Source: an uncultured Marinifilum sp. (GTDB lineage Bacteria > Bacteroidota > Bacteroidia > Bacteroidales > Marinifilaceae). Taken from it: a stretch of DNA of 64,000 bases. The stretch lies in assembly GCF_963677195.1 (NCBI RefSeq), contig NZ_OY781918.1, positions 1,414,923-1,478,922 on the forward strand, written 5' to 3'. The notes under the pieces were generated by a model. The model made no database searches. It was given only the letters and a program-made list of their open reading frames with translations, and had not been told where the DNA came from. Every line of letters begins with the position of its first letter. The stretch's first letter is position 1. Below, one piece after another: positions 54,972 through 64,000 of the stretch. A program made the position numbers and the translations under genes.

Positions 54972-55490
54972 ATGGAAACAAGACAAAGTTCAATTTTTGC
55001 GACCTTTATTTTTGCATTGGTATTTATTATTGGAGGCTGGCTTTTTTATAAACACATAAGTCAAACTATTGTTGATGAAGCAAAAACTTCCGAAAAATGG
55101 CCTGTTGTAAAAGGTGTAGTTAGTTATTCTAACATAAAAAGTAAGAAAACTGATGGAAAAACAATGTATAGCCCCGATATAAAATACACTTACGAAGTGC
55201 AAGGAGAAAATTATACAGGCAATAGAATTTCCTCTTTTGAAAGTAGTACTAGCAGCTATTCTGCCGTAAAAAAAGATTTAATAAAATATCAGCAAGGAAA
55301 AATAGTAAGTGTTTATTATAATCCTGAAACTCACAGTATATCTATGCTCGAACCAGGAACAGGCTTTCTAACTTATGTAATTACTTATGGTCCGCTCTTA
55401 TTTTGTTTTGTTGGCTTATTAATGCTTTTACAGGTAATAAAGAAAATTGGTGTATTCATATTTGCTCTTTTTCTAGGAATTAAAAATTAG
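54972..55490 (+). CDS. DUF3592 family membrane protein
   Basis: A 172-residue protein with one N-terminal helix (ATFIFALVFIIGGWLFYKHI), an exoplasmic beta domain (WPVVKGVVSYSNIKSKK ... YSPDIKYTYEVQGENYTGNRISS) and a C-terminal helix region (FLTYVITYGPLLFCFVGLLMLLQVI). This matches DUF3592. Function unknown. Confidence 0.75.
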   Translation: METRQSSIFATFIFALVFIIGGWLFYKHISQTIVDEAKTSEKWPVVKGVVSYSNIKSKKTDGKTMYSPDIKYTYEVQGENYTGNRISSFESSTSSYSAVKKDLIKYQQGKIVSVYYNPETHSISMLEPGTGFLTYVITYGPLLFCFVGLLMLLQVIKKIGVFIFALFLGIKN

Positions 55491-55546
55491 GATATCAACA
55501 ACTTGTTAATAACTCAATTAATACAAAAGCTTAAAATAAAATAGTC

Positions 55547-56317
55547 ATGAAATCTCACGAAATAGATTACACAATAAAAGGGCACGATATACAATTAGTA
55601 GAAATAGAATTGGATACTAACGAAACAGTAATTGCCGAGGCTGGTGCAATGCTTTATATGAAAGAAGGTATAGAATTTAAAGCAAAAATGGGCGATGGGT
55701 CGGAGCCAAATAAAGGTTTGTTTGGAAAACTTATTTCTGCTGCCTCTCGCAAAATAACTGGCGAATCTATTTTTATTACTCATTTTACTCACAAAGGTGC
55801 TGGCAAAAGTCAGCTTGCTTTTTCAGCTCCTTATCCTGGAACAATTGTACCATTAGATTTAGAGCAGATGGGAGGAAAGGTAATTGTGCAACGCGACGCA
55901 TTTTTATGTGCTGCTCTGGGAACTAAAATTAGCATGCATTTTAACCGTAAACTTGGAGCCGGATTTTTTGGTGGCGAGGGCTTTATTCTGCAGAAATTGC
56001 AAGGCGATGGTATGGCATTTATTCATGCAGGAGGCACACTAATAGAGCACGAACTAAATGGGGAAACTTTAAGAGTAGATACTGGCTGTGTAGTTGGTTT
56101 TCAGGAAGGAATAGATTTTAGTATAGAACAGGCAGGTAATTTAAAATCTATGCTTTTTGGCGGTGAAGGATTGTTTTTAGCAACACTGCGAGGAACAGGG
56201 AAAGTTTGGTTGCAATCCATGCCTATTAATAAATTAATTAGTCAATTAAGTACTGTATCCGTAAACAGTAGTAAGGAAAGTAGTGGCGGCTTGTTAAATA
56301 GTTTACTAAAATCATAG
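55547..56317 (+). CDS. AIM24/TIGR00266 family protein
   Basis: A 256-residue soluble beta-rich protein with [37 protein letters not shown], then [12 protein letters not shown], and [32 protein letters not shown], all typical of the AIM24/TIGR00266 family. Members are of unknown function. It is between the DUF3592 and Yip1-like genes. Confidence 0.8.
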   Translation: MKSHEIDYTIKGHDIQLVEIELDTNETVIAEAGAMLYMKEGIEFKAKMGDGSEPNKGLFGKLISAASRKITGESIFITHFTHKGAGKSQLAFSAPYPGTIVPLDLEQMGGKVIVQRDAFLCAALGTKISMHFNRKLGAGFFGGEGFILQKLQGDGMAFIHAGGTLIEHELNGETLRVDTGCVVGFQEGIDFSIEQAGNLKSMLFGGEGLFLATLRGTGKVWLQSMPINKLISQLSTVSVNSSKESSGGLLNSLLKS

Positions 56318-56338
56318 AAATATGCTAAAGCCTGAAAA

Positions 56339-56932
56339 ATGATAAACATTGAATATTTAATCGATAGAGTTAAGCTTGTTATTATTAATCCTAAATCGGC
56401 TTGGCTAAAAATAAGTAATGAAGAAATTCAGCTTAAAGATTTTTTAACTAACTATGTTCTTCCTCTTGCACTAATTCCAACTATTGCCTCTTTTATTGGC
56501 TATGGATTAATTGGCATGGGAAGTTATTTTAAGGTAACATCTTTTTCTTGGGGATTGCATCAGGCCATATTGGCATTCTTAGGTGCATTTTTAGGTGTAA
56601 TAATTAGTGCTTTTTGTATTCATAAATTGGCATCTAAATTTCATACCTATGTTAGTTTAGCAAATGCTATTAAACTTGTTGGGTATGCTTATACTCCAAC
56701 ATGCTTGGCAGGGGTTTTTTATATGGTTCCAAGCCTTTCAATTTTAGGTCTCCTAGCAGGAATTTATAGTTTATATATTCTTTATTTAGGATTTGTTCCA
56801 ATGACCAATGTTGCTGAAGATAAAAAGACAAATTATTATATTCTTAGTCTTGTTGTAGTTATCGTAGTTTCTATATTATTGTCCTTTCTTATTGGTGCAC
56901 TTCTATTAGGAATAGGATTAAGTACCTATTAA
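56339..56932 (+). CDS. Yip1-domain membrane protein
   Basis: A 197-residue, five-helix membrane protein with VKLVIINPKSAWLKIS at the start, LIGMGSYFKVTSFSWGLHQAILAFLGAFLGVIISAF, and LVGYAYTPTCLAGVFYMVPSLSILGLLAGIYSLYILYLG, the Yip1 family signature. Function unknown; often near envelope-stress genes. Confidence 0.75.
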   Translation: MINIEYLIDRVKLVIINPKSAWLKISNEEIQLKDFLTNYVLPLALIPTIASFIGYGLIGMGSYFKVTSFSWGLHQAILAFLGAFLGVIISAFCIHKLASKFHTYVSLANAIKLVGYAYTPTCLAGVFYMVPSLSILGLLAGIYSLYILYLGFVPMTNVAEDKKTNYYILSLVVVIVVSILLSFLIGALLLGIGLSTY

Positions 56933-57018
56933 AATAATGAAATAACTCAATTTTAAGATGGAAGTTAATTGGGCTTGTTTGCTTAAGCAATAGTAATATA
57001 ATTGTTTAGTTAGGAAAG

Positions 57019-57052
57019 AGGGCATTTCGTTAGGGCGATATGCCCTTTATTT
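57019..57052 (+). terminator. Terminator of the envelope cluster
   Basis: AGGGCAT (57019-57025) with ATGCCCT (57040-57046), then TTATTT. Confidence 0.6.
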
Positions 57053-57123
57053 AATATTACTAATGTGTTGAATATTTGCTCAATCTTGTTTATTTTTAAT
57101 AAATTTCTTTAAGAATTAAATTT

Positions 57124-57555
57124 ATGAAATTATCCTATCTAGTATTTCTACTGGTCTGTTTCTTTCTAATTTCCTGTAACGAATCGAAAAAGAAAAAAGA
57201 AGTTAAAAGTGTTACAAAAATTGAATTAACTAAGGAAAATTTAGAAAAAGGAGCTCAATTGTATCGTGCAAAATGTATGAATTGTCACATGAAAAATGGA
57301 CAGGGAGTAGAGAAGTTTTATCCTCCCTTGGCTTCATCCGATTATTTAGAAAAACATTTGACCGATGCAATTTACATGGTTAAATATGGAAGTAATAAAC
57401 CTATAAAAGTTAATGGTGTAAAATATAATAGCTTAATGCCATCATCGGGTTTAACCGATACAGAATTAGTATTGGTTTTTAATTATGTGTTAAATTCATG
57501 GGGAAATCAATTAGGAACTGTTTCTTTAGAGCAGGTAAAATCAGTTCAACGATAA
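57124..57555 (+). CDS. Lipoprotein c-type cytochrome
   Basis: A 143-residue cytochrome c with a lipoprotein signal (FLISC), a lysine-rich linker, a single heme site CMNCHM (C51, C54, H55) and a probable Met ligand in NSLMPSS. It is probably an electron carrier at the membrane surface, a possible partner of the cbb3 oxidase; this link is not shown by the sequence. Confidence 0.8.
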   Translation: MKLSYLVFLLVCFFLISCNESKKKKEVKSVTKIELTKENLEKGAQLYRAKCMNCHMKNGQGVEKFYPPLASSDYLEKHLTDAIYMVKYGSNKPIKVNGVKYNSLMPSSGLTDTELVLVFNYVLNSWGNQLGTVSLEQVKSVQR

Positions 57556-57586
57556 CAGATACAGAAATTATAAAATATTACCATGT

Positions 57587-57623
57587 AAAAGAGATCAATT
57601 CTAACAGGATATTGATCTCTTTT
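57587..57623. terminator. Bidirectional terminator between the cytochrome c and SEC-C genes
   Basis: AAAAGAGATCAAT (57587-57599) pairs with ATTGATCTCTTTT (57611-57623), loop of eleven. Confidence 0.8.
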
Positions 57624-57646
57624 TAATTGTTAACGGAAATTGTGTA

Positions 57647-57910
57647 TTAATGTACACTAGATTTAATTAAATTATGTTCTTTTCTTAGCTTTTTGATACT
57701 CAAAACTTTAATTTCTTCTTCTCCAGTAATTTTATCTATTTTTCGTACTGCTAATTTACTTTTTTTCTTGTGCTCTGGGTAATGGCAGGTTTTATATTTT
57801 TTACCACTGCCGCAGTAACATTTTTCGTTGCGTTCCATTTTTACATAGTAGAAAGATTCTTCATCTTCAGACTTGAAGAAGTTTAAAAAACCGTCGAGTA
57901 ATTTCTTCAT
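57647..57910 (-). CDS. Small SEC-C metal-binding protein
   Basis: An 87-residue protein whose middle is NEKCYCGSGKKYKTCHYPEHKK, the SEC-C zinc-binding motif (CxCGSGKKYKxCH). The rest is basic. The motif occurs at the end of SecA and in small proteins. Function unknown. Confidence 0.75.
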   Translation of the reverse strand: MKKLLDGFLNFFKSEDEESFYYVKMERNEKCYCGSGKKYKTCHYPEHKKKSKLAVRKIDKITGEEEIKVLSIKKLRKEHNLIKSSVH

Positions 57911-58023
57911 TTTACAAGAGTTTTAGGATTAAATTTTGGGTTCTTTCAAGTTAATAAATATCTTGTAACGAAGCAATTAAAAACATTGTATTTTTTAGAT
58001 AATCATGTTTATTATGATTTGTT

Positions 58024-58800
58024 TTAACCGTGTATACCTAAAATTTGTCCTCCATCTACGCTTATGCTTTGTCCGCTTATATAGCCCGATGCGGGAGAGA
58101 GTAGCCAAGCTGCCAGTTGCCCTAAGTTTTCAGGATTTCCCATTTTTTTCATGCGAATACTAGAAGTAATTCTGTTTTTTGCTTCCTCTGAGCTTATATT
58201 TTTTTGTTCAGCTTTTTTATCTAAAAGGCGATTTATAGCCGGTGTTTCGTGATATCCAGGACCAATAATATTTAAAGTGACTCCCGATTCGGCAATTTCT
58301 TGCGATAGTGTTTTTACGAAGCCAACTACCGAAAGACGAAGCGAGGTGCTTAAAACTAAATTTTCAATTGGTTGTTTTACCGATGAACTTTCCAGAAAAA
58401 CCATTCTACCATAGTTTTCTTTTAACATTAAAGGAAGTAAAGATTGGCTAAGTTCTATTTTCCATCGCAAAAGCTGATAATATGCATTATCCCAATCACT
58501 AAGAGTGGTTTCCAAGGTTTTCATTGCAGGTGGTCCACCGGCATTAACAAATACACCCGAAAGTTTACGTGTACCTATTTTTTCTATCAGGCTATGTATA
58601 TTTTCCGATTGGGTGATATCGGCACAATGCGTTTCTATGGCCGATGGATATTTGTTTTGTAAAGCAGTAAGTTGTTTTTTTCCGCGCGCAATGGCAATTA
58701 CTTTTGCACCATCTTCAATAAGCTGAGATAGCACAGCAGCTCCAAAGCCCGATGTTGCACCACACACAACAAAAAGCTGGTTTCTAATATTTAAATCCAT
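58024..58800 (-). CDS. SDR-family oxidoreductase
   Basis: A 258-residue short-chain dehydrogenase with the VVCGATSGFGAAVLSQL cofactor loop and NAGGPP and SGQSISVDGGQILG. The usual catalytic YxxxK is replaced by SLRLSVVGFVKTL, so its catalytic ability is uncertain. Substrate unknown. Confidence 0.75.
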   Translation of the reverse strand: MDLNIRNQLFVVCGATSGFGAAVLSQLIEDGAKVIAIARGKKQLTALQNKYPSAIETHCADITQSENIHSLIEKIGTRKLSGVFVNAGGPPAMKTLETTLSDWDNAYYQLLRWKIELSQSLLPLMLKENYGRMVFLESSSVKQPIENLVLSTSLRLSVVGFVKTLSQEIAESGVTLNIIGPGYHETPAINRLLDKKAEQKNISSEEAKNRITSSIRMKKMGNPENLGQLAAWLLSPASGYISGQSISVDGGQILGIHG

Positions 58801-58874
58801 ATAAAAATATTTTAGTTCTTATCTTAACTAAAATAATTCTTTAATGGACTAATAAAAAATCAATAAAGGAGTAT

Positions 58875-59531
58875 TTATTTTAATCTACCAATTATTGTTT
58901 GTGAGCCGGTAACTTTTTGGTTTAAAGCAACATCAATTTTAGTACCTAAAGGCAGATAAAGATCTACTCTCGATCCAAACTTAATAAATCCTTCTTGTTC
59001 AGATTGTTTAACGCTTTCGCCTTCTTTTGCATAAGCAACAATTCGGCGGGCAACAGCTCCAGCAATTTGACGCATTAAAATTGTAGTGTTATTATCTTTC
59101 TCAATAACAATGGTAGTTCTTTCGTTTTCGGTCGATGATTTTGGTAACCATGCTTTTAAAAATAAACCACTATGGTGTCTGAAGTATTTCACCAATCCTT
59201 GTACGGGATACCAATTAATATGAACATTAAGAGGAGACATAAAGATTGAAACCTGTAATCTTTTGTCTTTAAAATATTCTATTTCTTCGGTTTCTTCTAT
59301 TACAACAATTTTACCATCGGCAGGAGCAATAATTAAATTATCGCCGGTAACAGGCACACGTTTTGGAACCCTAAAAAAAGATACTACCAACAAGAAAAAT
59401 GTAAGAGTAGCAAAAAGAAATATATTTAAAAGAATACCAGTACCTGAAATGAAATATATTATTACATCAACTGCAGCCAGAATCATGAAAAAGACTGCTA
59501 TTACTCCGTATCCTTCTTTGTGAATTGTCAT
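58875..59531 (-). CDS. psd: Phosphatidylserine decarboxylase family protein
   Basis: A 218-residue short Psd. Two N-terminal helices, then APADGKIVVIEE and FMSPLNVHINWYPVQGLVKYF, and the self-cleavage site at Gly186-Ser187 (FGSRVDLYLP), which makes the pyruvoyl group. It converts phosphatidylserine to phosphatidylethanolamine. It follows cdsA by 84 bases. Confidence 0.9.
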   Translation of the reverse strand: MTIHKEGYGVIAVFFMILAAVDVIIYFISGTGILLNIFLFATLTFFLLVVSFFRVPKRVPVTGDNLIIAPADGKIVVIEETEEIEYFKDKRLQVSIFMSPLNVHINWYPVQGLVKYFRHHSGLFLKAWLPKSSTENERTTIVIEKDNNTTILMRQIAGAVARRIVAYAKEGESVKQSEQEGFIKFGSRVDLYLPLGTKIDVALNQKVTGSQTIIGRLK

Positions 59532-59615
59532 ATATGTTTTTTAAATGATGATTTAGACTCAATATTTTATTACATCCTGAGTATTTAATATTACAAGTTT
59601 AAATCTGCTACAAAT

Positions 59616-60530
59616 TTAATGAAAAAATTCTTTGATAACTTGCAAGAACACGAAAACCATAGGCGAAACAAGAAGAATTGCATCAAAACGGTCTAGTAAA
59701 CCACCATGTCCTGGTATAATATTTCCAGAATCTTTAATTTTTAAACTTCTTTTAAGAAGCGATTCAACCAAATCTCCAAAAGATCCAAATACAATTACAA
59801 TAAGACCAATTATTAACCATTGTACTAAGTTTAAGTCGTCGGAGTACATAGAAATTACCCACGAAATTAGAAGGGTAATTACTGCTCCTCCAATACTTCC
59901 TTCCCAGGATTTTTTTGGGGATATTCTTTCAAATAAACGATTTTTGCCAAAGTTTACACCTACAATATATGCTCCGCTATCATTTGCCCAAATAAGAATG
60001 AATAAGGCCATTAGTATTTTCCAATGAAACACGTTATCACCGAAAGGGAAAACTAAAAAATTAAGCAAAGAGAAAGGTACTGCTACGTACAATATTCCCA
60101 TAAGTGTATAAGAAATATTCCCAAACGGATTTGATTTTTTCCGATACATTTCTACAATTGGAATAAGAACAGTTACGAGTACAAATAGTGCAAAAAGTAG
60201 TGAGCTTCCTATATATGCATAAACAAAGCAAGAGGTAAAAAGAAGACCAGTACTTATTAATGCAGACAATATTTGTGGTGAGCAGGTGTTTTTTTTAATT
60301 AGAGTGAGAAATTCGTAAACAGTAAGTAGTGTGATACCCAAAAATATTGCAAAAAATGCAATAGGATGAATAACTATTCCTGTTACCAGAATTATTGCGA
60401 ATATTGCTCCAAAAATTGCTCTTTTTATGAAATTCCCCACTTGTAATTTATTAATTGTTTTGCCAGTTAAAATACACGGGCTTGCTTTGTTCTTTAATAA
60501 GCTCTCAAAAGTAATGTTTTTTCGCGACAT
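59616..60530 (-). CDS. cdsA: Phosphatidate cytidylyltransferase
   Basis: A 304-residue membrane enzyme making CDP-diacylglycerol. The signature FERISPKKSWEGSIGGAVITLL...GSFGDLVESLLKRSLKIKDSGNIIPGHGGLLDRFDAILLVSP is complete. The first 31 residues before VGNFIKRAIFG are longer than usual; a GTG at 60437 is an alternative start. The strong terminator between ftsH and cdsA indicates a separate promoter. Confidence 0.93.
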   Translation of the reverse strand: MSRKNITFESLLKNKASPCILTGKTINKLQVGNFIKRAIFGAIFAIILVTGIVIHPIAFFAIFLGITLLTVYEFLTLIKKNTCSPQILSALISTGLLFTSCFVYAYIGSSLLFALFVLVTVLIPIVEMYRKKSNPFGNISYTLMGILYVAVPFSLLNFLVFPFGDNVFHWKILMALFILIWANDSGAYIVGVNFGKNRLFERISPKKSWEGSIGGAVITLLISWVISMYSDDLNLVQWLIIGLIVIVFGSFGDLVESLLKRSLKIKDSGNIIPGHGGLLDRFDAILLVSPMVFVFLQVIKEFFH

Positions 60531-60607
60531 TTTTTAATTACATCGTTCTGTTGATATAATTGATATTCTAAAATCAGCTATTTGTCATTCGAGAACTTAT
60601 TAATATC

Positions 60608-60648
60608 AAAAAAAAACTGAATTGTCAAACTAGTTGACAATTCAGTTT
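60608..60648 (-). terminator. Strong terminator after ftsH
   Basis: AAACTGAATTGTCAA (60614-60628) with TTGACAATTCAGTTT (60634-60648), 15-bp perfect arms, and a run of U on the minus strand after it. Confidence 0.85.
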
Positions 60649-60674
60649 AAAATTATTTTGAATAGCAGGCAATC

Positions 60675-62708
60675 TTAAACAGCCTTACTTTCATTATCTT
60701 CTTTTAGATTTTCTTCGTCTTTATTTGGAATAATTTTGGCTTCTTCAATTTCGGGAGTACCGAATTCTCTTTTACCAAATATTTCTTCTAAATCTTCGCT
60801 AAATATAACTTCGCGTTCTAAAAGTAGTTCTGCTAATTTATTGTGTCCATCTTTATTGTCGAGTAGAACTTGTTTTGCTCTTTCGTAGCTGTTTTCAATT
60901 AGTATTTTTACTTCTTTATCGATTAATTCGGCGGTTTTTTCACTGTATGGTTTCGAGAAAGAATAATCCGATTGTCCGCTCGAATCGTAATAACTAACAT
61001 TACCAACCTCATCGCTCATTCCAAAAATTGAAACCATAGCAATTGCTTGCTTGGTAACTTTCTCTAAATCGTTTTGAGCTCCGGTTGAGATTTTGTTGAA
61101 AGTAATTTCTTCGGCAGCTCTACCACCAAGAGTAGAACACATTTCGTCGAGAAGTTGCTCTTTGGTTGTTATGCTTCTTTCTTCGGGTAAATACCATGCA
61201 GCACCCAAAGCTTTTCCTCTAGGAACAATGGTTACTTTAACCAATGGGTGAGCATGTTCTAACAACCACGAAATAGTTGCATGTCCTGCTTCGTGAAAAG
61301 CTATTGTTTTCTTCTCCTGAAGAGAAATAATTTTGTTTTTCTTTTCTAAACCACCAATAATTCGGTCAATAGCATCCAGAAAGTCTTGCTTTTCAATGAT
61401 ATCCTTTTTCTTACGAGCTGCGATTAAAGCCGATTCGTTACATACATTTGCAATATCGGCACCCGAGAAACCTGGCGTTTGTTTAGCAAGAAACGATTGG
61501 TCTATTTTTGGATCTAACTTAAGTGGTTTAAGATGAACATTAAATATCTCCTGTCTTTCATTCAAATCAGGTAGTTCAACATGAATCTGACGATCGAATC
61601 GACCGGCACGCATTAAAGCACGGTCGAGAATATCGGCACGGTTGGTAGCTGCTAAAATAATTACTCCTGAGTTGGTGTCGAAACCATCCATTTCAGTTAA
61701 CAACTGATTTAATGTGTTTTCACGCTCATCATTCGAACCCATATTAGGGTTTTTACCACGAGCTCTACCTATTGCATCAATCTCATCGATAAAGACAATA
61801 CAAGGAGATTTTTCTTTTGCTTGCTTAAACAAATCGCGAACACGACTTGCTCCAACACCAACAAACATTTCTACAAAATCGGAACCCGACATGCTAAAAA
61901 ATGGAACGTTAGCTTCACCAGCAACTGCTTTTGCTAATAATGTTTTACCTGTTCCCGGAGGTCCTACTAGTAATGCTCCTTTAGGAATTTTACCACCAAG
62001 TTTCGTATATCGTTGTGGATGTTTTAAGAATTCTACAATTTCTTCTACTTCTTGTTTTGCTTCGGCTAAACCAGCAACATCTTTAAAGTTTATGTTGATA
62101 TTCGATTCCTTGTCAAAAACTTTGGCTTTAGATTTTCCAACATTAAAGATATTACCTCCGCCACCGCTACCGCCAGCTCCTTTGCTCATTCTACGGAAAA
62201 CATAGAACCAGATACCTATAATTAAAGCAAATGGAAGAATCCATCCTATAAATTGACCAAAATAGTCTTCCTGAGTTACATATTCAGGTTCTATTCTATC
62301 CGATTCGGTTATGCTTTTTTGTGCATTAACAAGTTGATCTGTAAACTGCTCTATCGAACCAATTCGAAAAGTGTAATGAGGTCCAGCTTTTGAAGGAGAA
62401 TCGAAACTACTTTCGAATAAATCAGGATATTTATCAAGGCTTGTTTCTCTTAAATAAACATTTACATCCAATGTATTTCTTACCACAACAATGCGGTCAA
62501 TATCCTGATTGCGTATTAATTCATTCTTAACTTTTCTCCAGCTTGTTTCTTTTGGGCTTTGGCCTAAATCCATCAAGTTAAGGGCTATTATAGCAACAGC
62601 TATTAATCCATAAATCCAATAGGCATTGAATTTTGGAGTTTTTAGCATGTTATTCCCATTTTTCCCTGATGAAAAAGGAGATTTATTTTTTTTATTGTTC
62701 TCTGTCAT
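60675..62708 (-). CDS. ftsH: ATP-dependent zinc metalloprotease FtsH
   Basis: A 677-residue FtsH: two membrane helices ([17 protein letters not shown] and [18 protein letters not shown]) flanking a periplasmic region, a glycine-rich linker, AAA+ module with Walker [13 protein letters not shown] at about 247-258, SRH region ([17 protein letters not shown]), zinc motif HEAGH at about 471-475 and the zinc-ligand acidic region. It degrades membrane proteins and controls LPS amounts in other bacteria. It is 16 bases after rsfS. Confidence 0.96.
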   Translation of the reverse strand: MTENNKKNKSPFSSGKNGNNMLKTPKFNAYWIYGLIAVAIIALNLMDLGQSPKETSWRKVKNELIRNQDIDRIVVVRNTLDVNVYLRETSLDKYPDLFESSFDSPSKAGPHYTFRIGSIEQFTDQLVNAQKSITESDRIEPEYVTQEDYFGQFIGWILPFALIIGIWFYVFRRMSKGAGGSGGGGNIFNVGKSKAKVFDKESNININFKDVAGLAEAKQEVEEIVEFLKHPQRYTKLGGKIPKGALLVGPPGTGKTLLAKAVAGEANVPFFSMSGSDFVEMFVGVGASRVRDLFKQAKEKSPCIVFIDEIDAIGRARGKNPNMGSNDERENTLNQLLTEMDGFDTNSGVIILAATNRADILDRALMRAGRFDRQIHVELPDLNERQEIFNVHLKPLKLDPKIDQSFLAKQTPGFSGADIANVCNESALIAARKKKDIIEKQDFLDAIDRIIGGLEKKNKIISLQEKKTIAFHEAGHATISWLLEHAHPLVKVTIVPRGKALGAAWYLPEERSITTKEQLLDEMCSTLGGRAAEEITFNKISTGAQNDLEKVTKQAIAMVSIFGMSDEVGNVSYYDSSGQSDYSFSKPYSEKTAELIDKEVKILIENSYERAKQVLLDNKDGHNKLAELLLEREVIFSEDLEEIFGKREFGTPEIEEAKIIPNKDEENLKEDNESKAV

Positions 62709-62724
62709 TCTTTTTAGTTAAAAG

Positions 62725-63108
62725 TTATTGATTTGGCTGCTCATCCTCAACTCGGATAATCGGAGCATCTGCCCATAAACTTTCCAGGCGGTAAAAATCC
62801 CGGTATTCTTTTTGAAAAATATGAACCACTACATCTGCATAATCTAGGAGAATCCACTGTGCATTTTGTAAGCCTTCTTTTTTCCACACTTTTTCATTGA
62901 TTTGCTCTCTCACGTAATCTTCTACCGAATCGGTCAATCCTGCGACATGCGTACTCGATGTTCCATTACAGATAACAAAGTATTTACAAACCGAACTATC
63001 GATATTTCTTAAATCAATTTTTACAATATCTTCGGCCTTATTTTCTTGCAATCCTTCAATAATAGCCTCTACAAGTTCTTCTGACTTATACTCCTGCTTT
63101 TTTGTCAT
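62725..63108 (-). CDS. rsfS: Ribosomal silencing factor RsfS
   Basis: A 127-residue RsfS with EDIVKIDLRNIDSSVCKYFVICNGTSSTHVAGLTDSVE, and QNAQWILLDYADVVVHIFQKEYRDFYRLESLWADAP, the typical C-terminal segment. It binds ribosomal protein L14 and blocks subunit joining in starvation. Confidence 0.93.
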   Translation of the reverse strand: MTKKQEYKSEELVEAIIEGLQENKAEDIVKIDLRNIDSSVCKYFVICNGTSSTHVAGLTDSVEDYVREQINEKVWKKEGLQNAQWILLDYADVVVHIFQKEYRDFYRLESLWADAPIIRVEDEQPNQ

Positions 63109-63124
63109 ATTTATGTTTTAATTA

Positions 63125-63154
63125 CAAAGATAATTTTTTTTTGTTCCTTTTAAA
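63125..63154 (-). promoter_or_regulatory. Promoter of rsfS-ftsH
   Basis: TTTA (63154-63151), 18 bases, then TATCTTTG (63132-63125) on the minus strand, 16 bases before the rsfS ATG. Confidence 0.5.
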
Positions 63155-63236
63155 GTTAGTTAAAGCGAGAATAATTAAAAGTAAAATAGTCAATTTTCAT
63201 TCTGGAATATAGTTTTCGATTATATCCTTCTTATCT

Positions 63237-63268
63237 TTTTATTCCTTTCATCATTAATTTTACTTTTG
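63237..63268 (+). promoter_or_regulatory. Promoter of birA
   Basis: TTTT (63237-63240), 20 bases, then TACTTTTG (63261-63268), about 80 bases before the ATG. The -7 element is a full match. Confidence 0.45.
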
Positions 63269-63348
63269 TTATCGATTTCTATTAAATTGATAAGCTAAAT
63301 TAATCTTTGCTTATTAATAAGATTTCATCACAAAAATAGTTATTAAAA

Positions 63349-64000
63349 ATGCAACGAAAACTCTTTACTCCCCAGTTACTTGTACGTAAAAACAAGATAA
63401 ATTCCACAAATAATTTTGCTTTGGAATTAATAAAGTCGGAAAATACTGCTGCTGGGACTGTCGTTTTGACATTAAATCAGACAAAAGGCCGCGGACAACA
63501 TACAAATTCCTGGGAAAGTGAAAGTGGCAAAAACCTTACCATTAGTATAATTTTTAGGCCAGAATTTCTACCAATTCACCTTCAATTTAACATTTCCATT
63601 GTTATTTCGCTTGGTGTAAGTGATTATTTGAAGCAATACGTATCAGGGGTTGCTATAAAATGGCCCAATGATATCTATATAAATAATAAGAAAATAGCGG
63701 GAATTTTAATTGAACATTCCATAATGGGATCGGCTTTAAGCCATTCTATTTGCGGATTGGGATTAAATATTAACCAAACAAAATTTTTGTCTGATGCTCC
63801 AAATCCAGTTTCTTTGGCAAATATAACAGGCGATCAATATGAGTTGGATACAGAATTAATGAAATTGCTCGAATGTATTGAGAAAAGATATTTTGAGTTG
63901 GAAGATGCTTGTTTAAATAAATTGGAGAAAGATTATCTCGATTCGATGTATTGGATGAATGAGAAACATAAGTTTTCTGATGAGCATGGAGTATTTGAAG
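63349..64000 (+). CDS. birA: Biotin-[acetyl-CoA-carboxylase] ligase, 3' end outside window
   Basis: An open frame begins with ATG at 63349 and runs off the window after 217 codons. It encodes the biotin protein ligase catalytic domain: LNQTKGRGQHTNSWES (the GRG biotinyl-adenylate loop), KWPNDIYINNKKIAGILIE and CGLGLNINQT. It joins biotin to the carrier domain of acetyl-CoA carboxylase and similar enzymes. No DNA-binding N-terminal domain precedes, so it is the non-repressor form. It is divergent from rsfS. Confidence 0.92.
   Translation, partial: MQRKLFTPQLLVRKNKINSTNNFALELIKSENTAAGTVVLTLNQTKGRGQHTNSWESESGKNLTISIIFRPEFLPIHLQFNISIVISLGVSDYLKQYVSGVAIKWPNDIYINNKKIAGILIEHSIMGSALSHSICGLGLNINQTKFLSDAPNPVSLANITGDQYELDTELMKLLECIEKRYFELEDACLNKLEKDYLDSMYWMNEKHKFSDEHGVFE

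Noticed and set aside
1..64000. CRISPR arrays, prophage or integrative element
   Set aside because: No regularly spaced repeats and no phage structural genes or integrase were found. The only mobile element identified is the IS at 16.4 kb.

Overview
The window looks like a chromosomal segment of a low-GC member of the Bacteroidota, most likely a marine or anoxic-sediment member of the Bacteroidia (Marinilabiliales / Marinifilaceae-like). This placement is my inference. It rests on AT-rich DNA, several promoters of the Bacteroidota type (TTTG, about 19 bp, TAnnTTTG), absence of obvious Shine-Dalgarno sites, GldG- and PorQ/PorV-type proteins, a CcoN-CcoO fusion, a DAHP synthase/chorismate mutase fusion, a hybrid two-component regulator with an AraC output domain, and the gene order birA / rsfS-ftsH / cdsA-psd. 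Most of the window is ordinary core genome.

Layout. 1-14.6 kb: the end of a GldG-like gene, then a leftward series: parA-parB-DUF5683-mltD, a heptose kinase, priA, cmk-ispH/pfkA (with ispH and pfkA joined in one open frame), porQ, a YkgJ-like cysteine-cluster gene and an EamA transporter. 14.7-18.8 kb is the accessory part: a nuclease-like gene overlapping a voltage-gated-type ion channel gene that an intact IS982-type insertion has split, then a DUF2975/HTH pair. 18.8-34.4 kb is a respiratory region: the cbb3 oxidase cluster (SafE-like, ccoH, G, P, Q, NO, S, I), a three-gene unit (cytochrome c, NrfD-type membrane protein, Tat-exported Fe-S protein), and on the other strand DUF4492-cydA-cydB plus a 37-residue CydX-like gene. 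34.4-48.1 kb: aroF-like fusion, pssA, a PorV-like porin, two tandem tRNA-His genes, AlkD-like, Bax-inhibitor-like, YghO-like, rpmE2, GlmU-like, lon, AI-2E family transporter, an epimerase and cysH. 48.5-57.6 kb: the hybrid regulator, a long non-coding stretch with a 21-bp-spaced direct repeat, then seven same-strand envelope genes and a lipoprotein cytochrome c. 57.6-64 kb: a SEC-C protein, an SDR, psd, cdsA, ftsH, rsfS and the start of birA, which runs off the window.

How the parts fit: the region encodes two high-affinity oxygen reductases. The cbb3 enzyme takes electrons from cytochrome c and the bd enzyme from quinol. No bc1 complex is seen here, so the orphan Fe-S/NrfD/cytochrome c unit is a reasonable candidate for the quinol-to-cytochrome c step. 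Phospholipid synthesis is represented by cdsA, pssA and psd. Type IX secretion is represented by PorQ and a PorV/PorQ relative.

The observations I rate highest are the IspH-PfkA continuous frame, the minimal NrfD/Fe-S/cytochrome c unit with its two missing cluster cysteines, the repeated TGGAACATTTGT motif next to the AraC-type regulator, and the channel/nuclease gene pair broken by a precisely definable IS insertion. I did not identify a clear wholly new system. These are leads of moderate strength.
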